NCBI GenBank assembly: GCA_020073165.1
Contig: JAIQFP010000008.1
Coordinates: forward strand, 1-64,000
Length of the DNA: 64,000 nucleotides
DNA from: Terriglobia bacterium
GTDB lineage: Bacteria > Acidobacteriota > Terriglobia > Terriglobales > Acidobacteriaceae
Direction: 5' to 3'
Shown here in pieces: positions 14,075 through 23,632 of the stretch. A program made the translations under genes and the position numbers. Every line of letters begins with the position of its first letter. Within the stretch, counting starts at the first letter, position 1. The notes below the pieces were generated by a model that had not been told where the DNA came from, did not search any database, and was given only the letters and a program-made list of their open reading frames with translations.

Positions 14075-16810
14075 ATGCGAAAACTGGGCCGTGAAGTCCG
14101 GCGCGGGCGGCGGAAATCCCTGCGCTTCGCCTCCACATTTGTCCTCGGTGTGCTGCTCTGTGCGTTGCTGTCGGCGCAAGTGCAGGTCTCGAAAGACGAC
14201 CCTGTCGACCCCTTGCCCCAGGACACCGGGGCGGCTGGGCTGAAACAGATGCTGCTGCGGTTGCATACCACGGCCCGCCTGATGCAGACGGTCGCACATC
14301 CCGATGACGAAGACGGCGGCATGCTGACGCTCGAGTCGCGTGGGCGCGGCGTGACCACGTTGCTGCTGACTCTCAACCGCGGCGAAGGCGGACAGAACAA
14401 ACTCGGGAGTAATCTCTTCGACGTGCTGGGTGTGCTGCGCACCCTGGAACTAACCGCCGCCGATCGGTATTACGGGGTCGAGCAGCGCTTCACCCGCGTC
14501 GCCGACTTCGGCTATTCCAAGAATTCCGACGAGACTTTTCAGAAGTGGCAGGGCCACGACGTGGCGCTAGGCGACATGGTGCGGGTGATTCGCACCTTCC
14601 GTCCGGATGTGCTGATGGCCAGGTTCAGTGGAACCGATCGCGACGGCCACGGCCATCATCAGGCTTCCAGCATTCTGACGAAAGAGGCCTTCCGCGCCGC
14701 CGCCGATCCCACCCGCTTTCCCGAGCAGATCAAAGAAGGTCTGCTGCCGTGGCAAGCGAAGAAACTCTACATCGGCAATGTATGCGGGTTTGGTGCGACC
14801 ACCTGCGCGGTTGAAAACTACACCGTCAAGTTGGCGACTGGCGAATTCAGCCAGGCGCTGGGGATGACCTACATCCAGTTCTCGGTGAACAAAGGCTTGC
14901 GCCATCAGCTCTCCCAAGGCGCCGGAGGCTGGGACGTCGACGCCGGCCCGCATTACGCCTTCTACAAGCTGGCGGATTCGGTGGTGACGTCGAACAAAGA
15001 CAAGGACGGCCACGAGCAGGACCTGTTCGACGGCATTGAGACGACGCTACCGGGATTGGCTTCGCGCTTGGGAGCAGAAGAAAAAGAAGTACCGTTTCTG
15101 AGTTCGTCGTTGAACCAGATTACGACCAGCGTGGCGGAGGCGACGGCAGCCGCCGAGAAGGACCCTCTCTCGGCAGTGGCTCCTCTTGAGCAAGGCAGCC
15201 GAAGTGTCGCCGACCTCATCCTGAAGATCAAGAACTCCTCGCTGTCCCCGGAAGCGAAAAGCCAGGTTCTGCCTTCATTGCAGACCAAAGCCAGTGAGTT
15301 TGTGAGGGCAATCTCTCTGGCTGCCGGCGTGAAAATCACCGCCGTGGCAGATGTGCCGGTTGGCTCCAGCCCGGACACCGCTTTCATGGCGGTACCGGGC
15401 CAGACCTTCGAGGTAACGGCTACATTTTCGAGTGCGGTTCCCTCGCTCAAATCAAAAGCGTTGGCCCTCGATCTACCCCGCGGGTGGAAGCAAGAGGTGC
15501 TGTCGACCCAACCCAAAGGAAATGAAGAAATCACCCGATTCAAGGTATCCGTTCCAGCGAACGCTCAATACACGCGGCCGTACTGGCATCGCGACAACCC
15601 GGAAACCGACAGCATCAACACCATTGACGACCCGCAGTACCTCACGCTCCCGTTCCCACCACCTCCGGTGAAAGCATCCGTGTCCATGGGGGACGCAAGG
15701 AGCATATCCGTGCCCTGTCTGGTCAATTACAAGAACGCGGACGGCACCGAGTCCAAACGTGCGCTGGCGGTCGCTCCTCCGTTTTCGATGGCGCTGGAAC
15801 CGACGACCGCTGTGATTCCCACCGGCCACGATGGCGCGACTGAGATCAAAGTTGGGATTCGAAGCAACGTCGCCACTTCAGCACCCGCCCGCCTGCGGTT
15901 GGAGTTGCCGCAGGGTTGGAGCGCAGAGCCGGATTCGCAGCCGGTGAGCTTTGAAAAGCCTGGGGAATCGAAGGATTTCAGTTTTCAGGTTCTCCCATCG
16001 AACCTGCACGAGGGACATTCTCAAATCAAGGCAGTTCTTGATTATCAGCATCAGACCTACGATCTAGGCTATACCATCGTCACCCGCGAAGACCTTAACA
16101 CCTTCTACTACTACCAGCCCGCCACCCAGCGTGTCAGCATCGTGGATGTGAAGGTCCCTCAAGACCTGAAGGTCGGCTACATCATGGGTGCCGGTGACGA
16201 CATTCCTGCCGTGCTGAAGCAGATCGGAATGAATGTTACCTTGATTCCCGCCGAGGCCCTCGCCAGCACCGACCTGAGCAGGTACGGCACCATTGTGTTG
16301 GGCATCCGCGCCTACGATACCCAAAAAGATGTCGTAGCCAACAACAAGAAGCTGCTCGATTACGTCTCGGCCGGCGGCACGCTGGTGGTGCAATACGACA
16401 CTGCGGTTTCTGATTTCAATAGCGGCCGCTTCACGCCTTATCCCGCACAACTCAGCCGCGCTCGAGTGTCGGTGGAAGAAGCTCCGGTCGAGATCCTGGA
16501 CTCTACCGACAGCGTGCTGCTTTACCCCAACCAGATCACGCAGCACGACTTTGACGGCTGGGTTCAGGAACGTGGCCTCTATTTCATGGGTGAGTGGGAC
16601 AGTCACTTCAAGCCGCTCCTGGCATCGCATGATCCAAGCGAGCCCCTGCTCAAGGGCGGATTGCTGCGCGCCCAGTACGGCAAAGGCACTTACATTTACA
16701 CCGGCTACGCTTTCTTCCGCCAGTTGCCCGCCGGAGTGCCCGGAGCGATTCGCCTTTACGTGAACCTATTGAGCGCAGGACACGAGAAAACGGTAGTCAG
16801 TAGTCAGTAG
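14075..16810 (+). CDS. Secreted PIG-L/LmbE-family deacetylase-like protein
   Basis: From ATG 14075 the protein has about 911 residues with a signal segment (FASTFVLGVLLCALLSAQ). The PIG-L motif AHPDDEDGG (zinc ligands His, Asp, Asp) lies near residue 75, and DRDGHGHHQASS supplies the third-ligand His. PIG-L enzymes deacetylate N-acetylglucosamine-type groups. The C-terminal half has Ig-like beta domains (about 430-680, NPCBM-like or NEW3-like: RLELPQGWSAEPDSQPVSFE) and a ThuA/GATase-like fold (YGTIVLGIRAYDTQKDVVAN). This long architecture is typical of Bacteroidota and Acidobacteriota extracellular proteins. The substrate is unknown. Confidence 0.8.
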   Translation: MRKLGREVRRGRRKSLRFASTFVLGVLLCALLSAQVQVSKDDPVDPLPQDTGAAGLKQMLLRLHTTARLMQTVAHPDDEDGGMLTLESRGRGVTTLLLTLNRGEGGQNKLGSNLFDVLGVLRTLELTAADRYYGVEQRFTRVADFGYSKNSDETFQKWQGHDVALGDMVRVIRTFRPDVLMARFSGTDRDGHGHHQASSILTKEAFRAAADPTRFPEQIKEGLLPWQAKKLYIGNVCGFGATTCAVENYTVKLATGEFSQALGMTYIQFSVNKGLRHQLSQGAGGWDVDAGPHYAFYKLADSVVTSNKDKDGHEQDLFDGIETTLPGLASRLGAEEKEVPFLSSSLNQITTSVAEATAAAEKDPLSAVAPLEQGSRSVADLILKIKNSSLSPEAKSQVLPSLQTKASEFVRAISLAAGVKITAVADVPVGSSPDTAFMAVPGQTFEVTATFSSAVPSLKSKALALDLPRGWKQEVLSTQPKGNEEITRFKVSVPANAQYTRPYWHRDNPETDSINTIDDPQYLTLPFPPPPVKASVSMGDARSISVPCLVNYKNADGTESKRALAVAPPFSMALEPTTAVIPTGHDGATEIKVGIRSNVATSAPARLRLELPQGWSAEPDSQPVSFEKPGESKDFSFQVLPSNLHEGHSQIKAVLDYQHQTYDLGYTIVTREDLNTFYYYQPATQRVSIVDVKVPQDLKVGYIMGAGDDIPAVLKQIGMNVTLIPAEALASTDLSRYGTIVLGIRAYDTQKDVVANNKKLLDYVSAGGTLVVQYDTAVSDFNSGRFTPYPAQLSRARVSVEEAPVEILDSTDSVLLYPNQITQHDFDGWVQERGLYFMGEWDSHFKPLLASHDPSEPLLKGGLLRAQYGKGTYIYTGYAFFRQLPAGVPGAIRLYVNLLSAGHEKTVVSSQ

Positions 16811-16840
16811 TCGGTCGTAGCGCGGCGTCCCGCTGGCAGC

Positions 16841-16880
16841 CTGCCCTGAGCGGAGTCGAAGGGTGGGGGCGTCCTGCCGC
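16841..16880. repeat. Dispersed CCTGCCCTGAGC repeat, copy 1
   Basis: CCTGCCCTGAGCGGAGTCGA and the following GGGTGGGGGCGTCC resemble 24860-24912, which also contains CCTGCCCTGAGCGAAGTCGG and GGGGCGTCC. Both copies are intergenic. The nearby sequence also repeats TAGTCAGTAGTCAGTAGTC. No gene is seen in 16811-17002. Confidence 0.5.
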
Positions 16881-17002
16881 CACATTAGCGGGTCGGGGTC
16901 GTTCCGGGCGGATTGGTTCAATTCACTTTTTTTGAGTAACACCAGTTACTAGTTCCTGGTTCTCGGTTCTCAGTTCAAAGAGGACATGTATGGCCGACCC
17001 GC

Positions 17003-18493
17003 ATGCAGCCTGATACCACCCAATCCGCCAGCGCGTCACCACACCTCATCCGTGGCGTGGGATTGGGCAGCGCCACCGCCCTCAACATGATTGACATGAT
17101 CGGGGTGGGACCATTCATCACCGTGCCCCTGATCGTCAGCATGATGGGCGGGCCGCAAGCCATGCTGGGCTGGGTCCTGGGCGCAGCCCTCGCCATGTGT
17201 GATGGCCTGGTGTGGGCGGAGCTGGGCGCGGCCCTGCCGGGCTCCGGCGGATCGTACCGCTACCTGCGCGAGATTTACGGTCCCCATCGCTTCGGGCGGC
17301 TGATTTCTTTTTTGTTCATCTGGCAGCTCTCGTTCAGCGCGCCGATGTCCATCGCCACCGGCTCGCTCGGACTGGCTGGCTATGCCTCGTATTTCTGGCC
17401 AGGCCTTGAGCACCAATACCTGGCGCGCAATTGGAGCCTGCAAGTACCGGGGTTAGGTCCACTACAAATGGGATGGCTGGTTTCCGGGGCCACCTTCGTT
17501 GCCATCGGCATGGTGGTGCTCGTGGTGGTGCTCCTTTATCGCAAAATCACCAGCATCGGATGGCTTTCCAAGTTGCTGTGGGTGGGTTCGGTGGGAACCA
17601 TCACGTGGATCATCGTTGCAGGCTTGACCCACTTCAACGCTTCCCTGGCTTTCAGTTTTCCGCCGGGGGCGTTTCGCTTGTCGCCCAGCTTTTTCCTCGG
17701 ACTGGGTCCGGCCATGCTCATGGCGACATACACTTACTGGGGCTACTACAACGTCTGCTTTCTCGGCGACGAAGTGAAGGATCCCAGCAGGAACATCCCG
17801 CGCGCGCTGCTGCTATCCATTTTCCTGGTGGCCTGTCTATACCTGCTGATGAACGTCAGTATCCTGGGTGTCGTCCCCTGGCAAGAGATCACCGCCTCGG
17901 GCCAGTCCAATAGTGGCCTGTACGTAGTGTCGATCTTCATGCGCAAGATCTACGGGCCGTGGGCCGCCAACCTGGCGACCGTGATGGTAATGTGGACGGC
18001 CTTCGCCTCGGTATTTTCACTGACGCTGGGTTACTCGCGGGTACCATACGCAGCCGCGCTCGACGGCAACTACTTTCGGATCTTTGCCCGGGTCCATCCG
18101 CAACACCGCTTTCCTTATGTCTCGCTGCTGGCGTTAGCCGGCGTGGCAGTGCTGTTTTGTTTTTTTTCGCTGGCCGACGTCATCGCTGCCCTGGTGGTGA
18201 TTCGCATTCTGCTGCAGTTCCTGGTGCAGGCGGTGGGACTGATCGTGTTGCGGATACGCCGCCCTGATCTGCCCCGGCCCTTCCGCATGTGGCTGTATCC
18301 TTTGCCCGCCTTGATTGCCGCCGTCGGCTTCGGCTTCATTCTGTTCTCCCGTACCAACTCCCTGAAGCAGGTGCGGTACGCCGTGGTGCTCTTGATTACG
18401 GGGCTGGCGATCTACATGGTCCGCGCCTGGCGCCACCACGAGTGGCCGTTCGGCGAAGGCGTGCCCGTCAATATGGAGGAAGTTTCCAGCTAG
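17003..18493 (+). CDS. APC-superfamily amino acid permease
   Basis: This 496-residue protein has about 12 hydrophobic segments. The opening segment is LGSATALNMIDMIGVGPFIT, with the unwound G-containing helix 1 typical of APC transporters. AELGAALPGSGGSYRYLREI is the signature after helix 2. It would import an amino acid or polyamine with a proton at the inner membrane; the substrate cannot be read. The stop is 2 bp before the MFS gene start, so the two are co-transcribed. No good ribosome site sits right before the ATG. Confidence 0.85.
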   Translation: MQPDTTQSASASPHLIRGVGLGSATALNMIDMIGVGPFITVPLIVSMMGGPQAMLGWVLGAALAMCDGLVWAELGAALPGSGGSYRYLREIYGPHRFGRLISFLFIWQLSFSAPMSIATGSLGLAGYASYFWPGLEHQYLARNWSLQVPGLGPLQMGWLVSGATFVAIGMVVLVVVLLYRKITSIGWLSKLLWVGSVGTITWIIVAGLTHFNASLAFSFPPGAFRLSPSFFLGLGPAMLMATYTYWGYYNVCFLGDEVKDPSRNIPRALLLSIFLVACLYLLMNVSILGVVPWQEITASGQSNSGLYVVSIFMRKIYGPWAANLATVMVMWTAFASVFSLTLGYSRVPYAAALDGNYFRIFARVHPQHRFPYVSLLALAGVAVLFCFFSLADVIAALVVIRILLQFLVQAVGLIVLRIRRPDLPRPFRMWLYPLPALIAAVGFGFILFSRTNSLKQVRYAVVLLITGLAIYMVRAWRHHEWPFGEGVPVNMEEVSS

Positions 18494-18495
18494 TC

Positions 18496-19767
18496 ATGGC
18501 CGAGGCCGTCAAAACCTCGATACTGCGAAGCGCGCCGCTGCCGAACGCCGCGTCGGCCTGGGTGCCATTGGGCGAACCGTTGTTCCGCTCGCTCTGGGTC
18601 GCAGCCGTCATCTCCTACACCGGCACCTGGATGCAGAACGTGGGTGCGGGCTGGCTGATGACCCAGCTCACCATGTCTCCGCTGATGGTGGGCCTGGTGC
18701 AGGCGGCCATGACGCTGCCAGTCTTCTTAGTGATTCTTCCTGCCGGCGCGCTGGCCGACATGGTGGATCGGCGGCGCTTCCTGCTCATCACCCAAGGCTG
18801 GATGGTGCTGGCTTCCGGCGCCCTGGGCATTATGACGCTGTTCCACATGGTGACCCCGTGGGTATTGCTCGGGTTCACCTTCCTTCTGGGCCTGGGCTCC
18901 GTGATGAATGATCCGGCATGGCAGGCCATCACTCCGGAAATCGTTTCCCCGCAACAACACGCTCCCGCCGTCGCTCTGAATTCGGTGGGTTTTAACGTGG
19001 CCCGCGCCGTCGGCCCCGCATTGGGCGGCATGGTGATCGCGGCAGCAGGTTCGGGTGTGGCCTTTCTGCTCAATGCCGCCTCGTTCTTCGGCGTGATCTT
19101 TTTCCTCTATCGCTGGAAGCGCCCGCATTTCGAGCACGTGGAAACGGGGAGGGTGACCGACGCCATGCTGACGGGGCTTCGCTATGTACGAGGCGCCCCG
19201 CTCGTACGCTCAGTGCTGATCCGCACCGGCGCTTTCAGCCTGGCGGCCAGTTCCCTGCTTGCCTTGCTGCCCATCCTCGCCCGCCCACACGGTGCCAGGG
19301 GTTACGGCTTGCTGCTGGGATCGTTCGGCCTCGGCGCCCTCGCGGGCGCGGCGGTTCTGCCCCGTGTGCGCAGCCGGCTTTCGGTGGACGGCTTGGTAAT
19401 GTTTGCCATCCTGGTGTTCGCGGCCGGAACCGCTGCCGCGGGAAGGGTGCAAAGCTTCGGCTGGCTCGGCGTGGTCTTGTTCACCTGCGGGACAGCTTGG
19501 ATCGGCATCCTGGCCTGCTTGAACGTTGCCGCCCAGACCATGTCGCCTCCCTACCTGCGTGCCCGGGCCTTGTCCATGTACCTGCTGGTGTTACAGGGCG
19601 GGATGGCCATCGGCAGCGCGACCTGGGGAGCACTGGCCACGCGCTTCGGCATTCCAACGACTCTTCTCTGTTCTGCGCTGGCCCTTGTAGCGGGTCTGTT
19701 CGCCGTGAGACATTACCGGCTCACCGCCCAGGAGTTGGAACTTGCCCCCGCAGTTGTGCGGGATTAG
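18496..19767 (+). CDS. MFS exporter (EntS-like, MFS_3)
   Basis: Starting at MAEAVKTSIL (ATG 18496, with GGAGGAAG upstream) the protein has about 423 residues and 10-12 membrane segments. FRSLWVAAVISYTGTWMQNV, GPALGGMVIAAAG and the loop ADMVDRRRFLLITQ are hallmarks of the MFS_3 group that includes the enterobactin exporter EntS. It is probably an exporter of small molecules or lipids. It lies 2 bp after the permease. Confidence 0.82.
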   Translation: MAEAVKTSILRSAPLPNAASAWVPLGEPLFRSLWVAAVISYTGTWMQNVGAGWLMTQLTMSPLMVGLVQAAMTLPVFLVILPAGALADMVDRRRFLLITQGWMVLASGALGIMTLFHMVTPWVLLGFTFLLGLGSVMNDPAWQAITPEIVSPQQHAPAVALNSVGFNVARAVGPALGGMVIAAAGSGVAFLLNAASFFGVIFFLYRWKRPHFEHVETGRVTDAMLTGLRYVRGAPLVRSVLIRTGAFSLAASSLLALLPILARPHGARGYGLLLGSFGLGALAGAAVLPRVRSRLSVDGLVMFAILVFAAGTAAAGRVQSFGWLGVVLFTCGTAWIGILACLNVAAQTMSPPYLRARALSMYLLVLQGGMAIGSATWGALATRFGIPTTLLCSALALVAGLFAVRHYRLTAQELELAPAVVRD

Positions 19768-19819
19768 CACAAGCCCTACAATTGGCAATCCCAACTACGG
19801 TACTCCAAGGAGAATCTTC

Positions 19820-20383
19820 ATGAAGATGAAGTGGCTGTTCGCGTTTCTGTTCATGTTTGCCTGTTCCGTCATAGCTTGGGGGCAAACCCCGGCGTCGACT
19901 GAGCACCGCAGCGTCAGCCAGGTGCTGGACCGCGGCGTCGCGGGTGTGGAGCAGGAATTTGTGCCCGCGGCCGACGCCATGCCGGAAGATAAGTACTCCT
20001 TCGCCCCAACCAGTGGCGAGTTCAAGGGTGTCCGCACCTTCGCCCAGCAGATCAAACACGTGGCTGCGGTCAACTACATCTTTGGCGCGGCTATCCTGCA
20101 GGAAAAGGCCCCTGTAGACTTAGGGGGCGAGAACGGGCCCGATCCCATCAGGACCAAAGCCGACATCCTCAAGTTCCTCAAGGATTCCTTTGCATACGCC
20201 CACAAAGCGGTTGCCAGCATTGATGAAAAGACCCTGACCGATCCAATCAAGAGCCCCTTCGGAGAGGGCTCGACGACCCGCCTGGGGATGGCCACGGCCA
20301 TTCCGGCCCATTGTTTCGACCACTACGGTCAGATGGTGGAATACCTGCGGATGAACGGCCTCATTCCACCCGCCAGCCGCTAG
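19820..20383 (+). CDS. Secreted DinB-family protein
   Basis: ATG 19820 has AAGGAGAA upstream and opens a signal peptide (MKMKWLFAFLFMFACSVIAW). The rest (about 165 residues) is a DinB-like four-helix bundle: FAQQIKHVAAVNYIFG and the closing AHCFDHYGQMVEYLRMNG carry the metal-binding histidines. DinB-like proteins include thiol-dependent metalloenzymes, but many acidobacterial secreted members have no known substrate. A strong terminator follows. Confidence 0.8.
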   Translation: MKMKWLFAFLFMFACSVIAWGQTPASTEHRSVSQVLDRGVAGVEQEFVPAADAMPEDKYSFAPTSGEFKGVRTFAQQIKHVAAVNYIFGAAILQEKAPVDLGGENGPDPIRTKADILKFLKDSFAYAHKAVASIDEKTLTDPIKSPFGEGSTTRLGMATAIPAHCFDHYGQMVEYLRMNGLIPPASR

Positions 20384-20404
20384 CGGAGAGCACATGTCGA
20401 GGGG

Positions 20405-20432
20405 GGCGGGGTCACGAACCCCGCCGTTTTTT
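20405..20432 (+). terminator. Rho-independent terminator after DinB-like gene
   Basis: GGCGGGGT (20405-20412) pairs with ACCCCGCC (20418-20425) across a 5-base loop and is followed by GTTTTTT. Confidence 0.85.
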
Positions 20433-20606
20433 CTCGCAATCCATCCTGGCACGCCATATAGCACCAAAGTGCCATTTACAGTTCAATGCTCGGAACGTAA
20501 GTTGTGGCTCCCCGAAAATTCTGCGAGAAGCCGGCCTGACACGTATTGGTACCCTTCCACAGGATTCCAGCTATACAACCAGCCGTCGTGTTTGTGGGGT
20601 GAGGAA

Positions 20607-20831
20607 ATGAAGATTAGGAAACATCGGCCGATCACTGTGGGGATTGCCAGCACCGAGCGCGAGCGCCAGCGCGAAGTGCAGCAGGAAATCGAGACCTTTC
20701 TAACCGCGCTTAGCTCCTATCCGGATCGCTTCGCCCGGAACCCCTGCGTTAGCTTTGAACAGCACCTCTTCAGCCTTGCCGCAGCCAAGGTGGTGAGTGG
20801 TGAACACCGCCGCGAGCCTGGAGCGGAGTAG
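20607..20831 (+). CDS. Small conserved hypothetical protein
   Basis: This 74-residue frame starts MKIRKHRPITVGIASTERER with GAGGAA just before the ATG. The middle reads EIETFLTALSSYPDRFARNP and VSFEQHLFSLAA: two amphipathic helices with a Pro-Asp-Arg-Phe turn, a pattern recalled from acidobacterial small proteins. Function unknown. It converges on thrB. Confidence 0.5.
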   Translation: MKIRKHRPITVGIASTERERQREVQQEIETFLTALSSYPDRFARNPCVSFEQHLFSLAAAKVVSGEHRREPGAE

Positions 20832-20846
20832 GCGTCACCGCCCTGC

Positions 20847-21803
20847 TCACAGCTTCGGCCGACTGATTCCCCGGCTTGCTCCGCGCGGGGTGATCGCTGT
20901 CGGAATCAATTCCGCAGCCAGCCCACGCGCCCGCAGGTGCTCGGCTACTCGCGTCCGGGCTCGATCCACGTTCACCTTGTGATCGAGGAAAAGCAGCACT
21001 GACGGCCCTGCTCCACTCAACGCCACCCCCAAGATGCCCGGTGTCCCGACTAGTTCTTGCAACCCGGGCAGCAGGGGGCATAGGGGAGCGCGATACGGCT
21101 GGTGCATGCGATCCTCCAGCGCGCACGCCAGCCAGTCGCCCCGGCCCTGAGCGAACGCCGCCAACAGCAGCATGGAGTTCTGGATATTGGCGACGGCATC
21201 GGCCCGAAGATATTGCGCAGGTAACACGCGGCGTGCTGCCTCGGTCGAAAGGCTCTCCGGAGGCACCGCCAGCAGTAAGGGCCATCTGCCTTTCGGTTTG
21301 ATGGGCGCGACTTGCGCTTCGCCGCTGCCTGACATGCGCGCCACTACGAGGCCACCCATCCAGCAGGCCGCGGCATTGTCGGGATGGTGCTCGCGGCGTG
21401 CTGCCTCGCCTACGATTCGGCTATCTGACCAACGCAACCGCCCAAAGTGCACTGCCAGCGCGATCCCCGCCAGTCGCGCCGCTGCCGAGGAACCGCATCC
21501 TTTGCCGATGGGAATCTGGTTGTCGATGCGGAGCGCCAGCGGGGGCGCTTGTTTCCCTTCGGCCTGCAATACCTCCCGATAGGTGGTCAGGATGAGGTGG
21601 CCTTCAAGTCGTCCGCAGATTTCGGCATCACGTCCGCTCGCCACCACCGAGAATTCCGTCGCGGCCCGGGCCGAGACTCTGAGGAATAGCGCCAGCGCGA
21701 GCGCGGCTGCGTCGAAGGCGGGACCCAGGTTCGCCGAGGTAGCGGGCAGCACTAGTTGCACCGCAGAAGCGTGCGGTTGACGCGATTTTTTTCCGGGGGA
21801 CAT
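20847..21803 (-). CDS. thrB: Homoserine kinase
   Basis: GHMP-family kinase of about 318 residues starting MSPGKKSRQPHASAVQLVLP. The signatures are PATSANLGPAFDAAALAL, the ATP loop PIGKGCGSSAAARLAGI and the C-terminal GVALSGAGPSVLLF. It phosphorylates homoserine for threonine synthesis. Its start lies one base after the thrC stop, and no separate promoter fits between, so they are co-transcribed with coupled translation. Confidence 0.9.
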   Translation of the reverse strand: MSPGKKSRQPHASAVQLVLPATSANLGPAFDAAALALALFLRVSARAATEFSVVASGRDAEICGRLEGHLILTTYREVLQAEGKQAPPLALRIDNQIPIGKGCGSSAAARLAGIALAVHFGRLRWSDSRIVGEAARREHHPDNAAACWMGGLVVARMSGSGEAQVAPIKPKGRWPLLLAVPPESLSTEAARRVLPAQYLRADAVANIQNSMLLLAAFAQGRGDWLACALEDRMHQPYRAPLCPLLPGLQELVGTPGILGVALSGAGPSVLLFLDHKVNVDRARTRVAEHLRARGLAAELIPTAITPRGASRGISRPKL

Positions 21804-21804
21804 G

Positions 21805-23175
21805 CTAAGTCTTCGAACCAGCTTTGTCGGCCATCTCCAGCGTTGCCAGGACCGCGTCCACGCTGGCATCCAGTACGATGGGCGCGCGCTGCCGCTGCGC
21901 AGCCAGACTAGCCTCCGTTCCTGCGAACAGATCACCACGATGAAACTTCAACGTAAACTCGGGGTCCTTGAGCAAGTGCCCAGTCAGGATCAGCACAATG
22001 CTCTCTGCGGGTTTGACAAATCCCTGCTTCACCAGCTTTTTCAGGCCGGCCAGTGTCACCGCAGAAGCCGGCTCGCAACCCACGCCGTCCGCACCGATTT
22101 CCGCCTTGGCCAGGGCAATCTCGACTTCGGTCACCTGCTCCACCGTGCCATCTGTCGCCTGCAGCACCCGCACTGCCTTCTTCCACGAAGCCGGGTTGCC
22201 GATGCGAATGGCCGTCGCCATCGTCTCCGCCTGCACCGGCACCAGTTCCTTGCCGCCATGCTCGCGCACGCACCGCACCAGGGGGTTGGCGCCCTGCGCC
22301 TGGATAATGGAGATTTTCGGCAGGCTCGCAATGAAGCCAAGTTCTTTCATCTCTAGAAACGCCTTGCCCAGCGCCGAAGAATTTCCCAGGTTCCCGCCGG
22401 GTACAATCACGTGATTCGGAACCTGCCAGTCAAACTGTTCCAGCAGTTCGATGGCAGCGGTTTTCTGGCCTTCCAGGCGATACGGGTTCACCGAATTCAG
22501 CAGATAAACCGGCATGCGCTGCACCACCTGGTTAAGCACCCGCAGGCAGCCATCAAAATCTGTCCGCAGTTGGCAGGTGACCGCGCCATAATCGAGCGCC
22601 TGCGAGAGCTTGCCCCAGGAAATCTTGCCCTCGGGAATCAGCACCAGGCTGCGCATGCCCCCACGCGCCCCATAGGCGGCCATCGACGCCGAAGTGTTCC
22701 CTGTCGAGGCACAGCCCACCCAGCGAAAACCCGCCTCACGAGCGAAAGACGCGGCCACGGTCATGCCCGTGTCTTTGAAAGATCCGGTGGGATTCATGCC
22801 TTGATGTTTGGCATAAAGACGCTCGACTCCCGCAATCGGCGCACAGCCAGGCAACTCATACACCGGCGTATTGCCTTCGCGCAGAGTAATGACCTCATGC
22901 CAATCGCGGAGGCTGGGCAGAAGTTCGCGGAACCGCCACACCCCGCTTTCATCCACCGCGAGCCGCGAGGTCCGCCGCTGCCGCCACAAAGTCTTGAGCC
23001 CGGCCGCACTCAGGCCCCATGATTCCCTTCCGGGATAGGACACTTCCAGCAGGTCGCCGCAGCCGGAGCAGCGGAAGTTGGGTCCAGCACTCTCGCACAC
23101 CGCACCGCAGCTAATACAGCGCAGTCGCGATACATTTTGTTCGAGCTTGGACACGGAGGCGGTCTGATCAGTCAT
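21805..23175 (-). CDS. thrC: Threonine synthase
   Basis: This 456-residue PLP enzyme has an N-terminal zinc ribbon (CISCGAVCESAG and CSGCG), then KHQGMNPTGSFKDTGMTVAA, where the Lys in SFKDTG binds PLP. GCASTGNTSASMAAYGARGG is the phosphate-binding motif. It converts O-phosphohomoserine to threonine. It is followed immediately by thrB, and preceded by a cupin and an aminotransferase gene in the same direction, which together look like one transcript. Confidence 0.92.
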   Translation of the reverse strand: MTDQTASVSKLEQNVSRLRCISCGAVCESAGPNFRCSGCGDLLEVSYPGRESWGLSAAGLKTLWRQRRTSRLAVDESGVWRFRELLPSLRDWHEVITLREGNTPVYELPGCAPIAGVERLYAKHQGMNPTGSFKDTGMTVAASFAREAGFRWVGCASTGNTSASMAAYGARGGMRSLVLIPEGKISWGKLSQALDYGAVTCQLRTDFDGCLRVLNQVVQRMPVYLLNSVNPYRLEGQKTAAIELLEQFDWQVPNHVIVPGGNLGNSSALGKAFLEMKELGFIASLPKISIIQAQGANPLVRCVREHGGKELVPVQAETMATAIRIGNPASWKKAVRVLQATDGTVEQVTEVEIALAKAEIGADGVGCEPASAVTLAGLKKLVKQGFVKPAESIVLILTGHLLKDPEFTLKFHRGDLFAGTEASLAAQRQRAPIVLDASVDAVLATLEMADKAGSKT

Positions 23176-23196
23176 TCAGGTATCAACGTAGCCGGG

Positions 23197-23631
23197 CTAC
23201 TTCCTGCCCCGCAGGTACTTGTCGGTCTTGGCGATCCAATCCGCCCGCGGCGGATTGAACACGTCCAGGTCCACCGTGTCGGCCAGCGCTTCCGCTTTGT
23301 GCGGCATGTGGGGAGGGATAGCCAGCACCTCTCCGGTGTTCACCACGATCTCTTTGCCGTCAATCCAGAACTTCAATGCCCCTTCCAGGATGTAGGTTAT
23401 TTGCTCGTTGTGATGACTGTGTTCGGGCACGACACAGCCCTTTTTCAGCAACACGCGCGCCAGCATCATGTCTTGCCCCACGATAAACTGGCGCTGCAAC
23501 AGCGGGTTCAAGTCTTCCAGGGCAACGGAACTCCACGGGATGTACTTCAACTCGGCGGGCTTGGCGGATGCCCTCTTTGCGACACGCCGGGCAGGATGTT
23601 TCTTTTTTATGGCGCGCTTCGCTTTTGCCAT
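23197..23631 (-). CDS. Small cupin-domain protein
   Basis: After a basic N-terminus (AKRAIKKKHPARRVAKRASA) comes a single cupin barrel: motif 1 PEHSHHNEQITYILEGALKF with His-His-Glu metal ligands, motif 2 VLAIPPHMPHKAEAL. 144 residues. Such proteins bind a metal or a small ligand, but the function is unknown. It starts one base after the aminotransferase stop and 21 bp before thrC, so it belongs to the same operon. Confidence 0.75.
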   Translation of the reverse strand: MAKAKRAIKKKHPARRVAKRASAKPAELKYIPWSSVALEDLNPLLQRQFIVGQDMMLARVLLKKGCVVPEHSHHNEQITYILEGALKFWIDGKEIVVNTGEVLAIPPHMPHKAEALADTVDLDVFNPPRADWIAKTDKYLRGRK

Positions 23632-23632
23632 C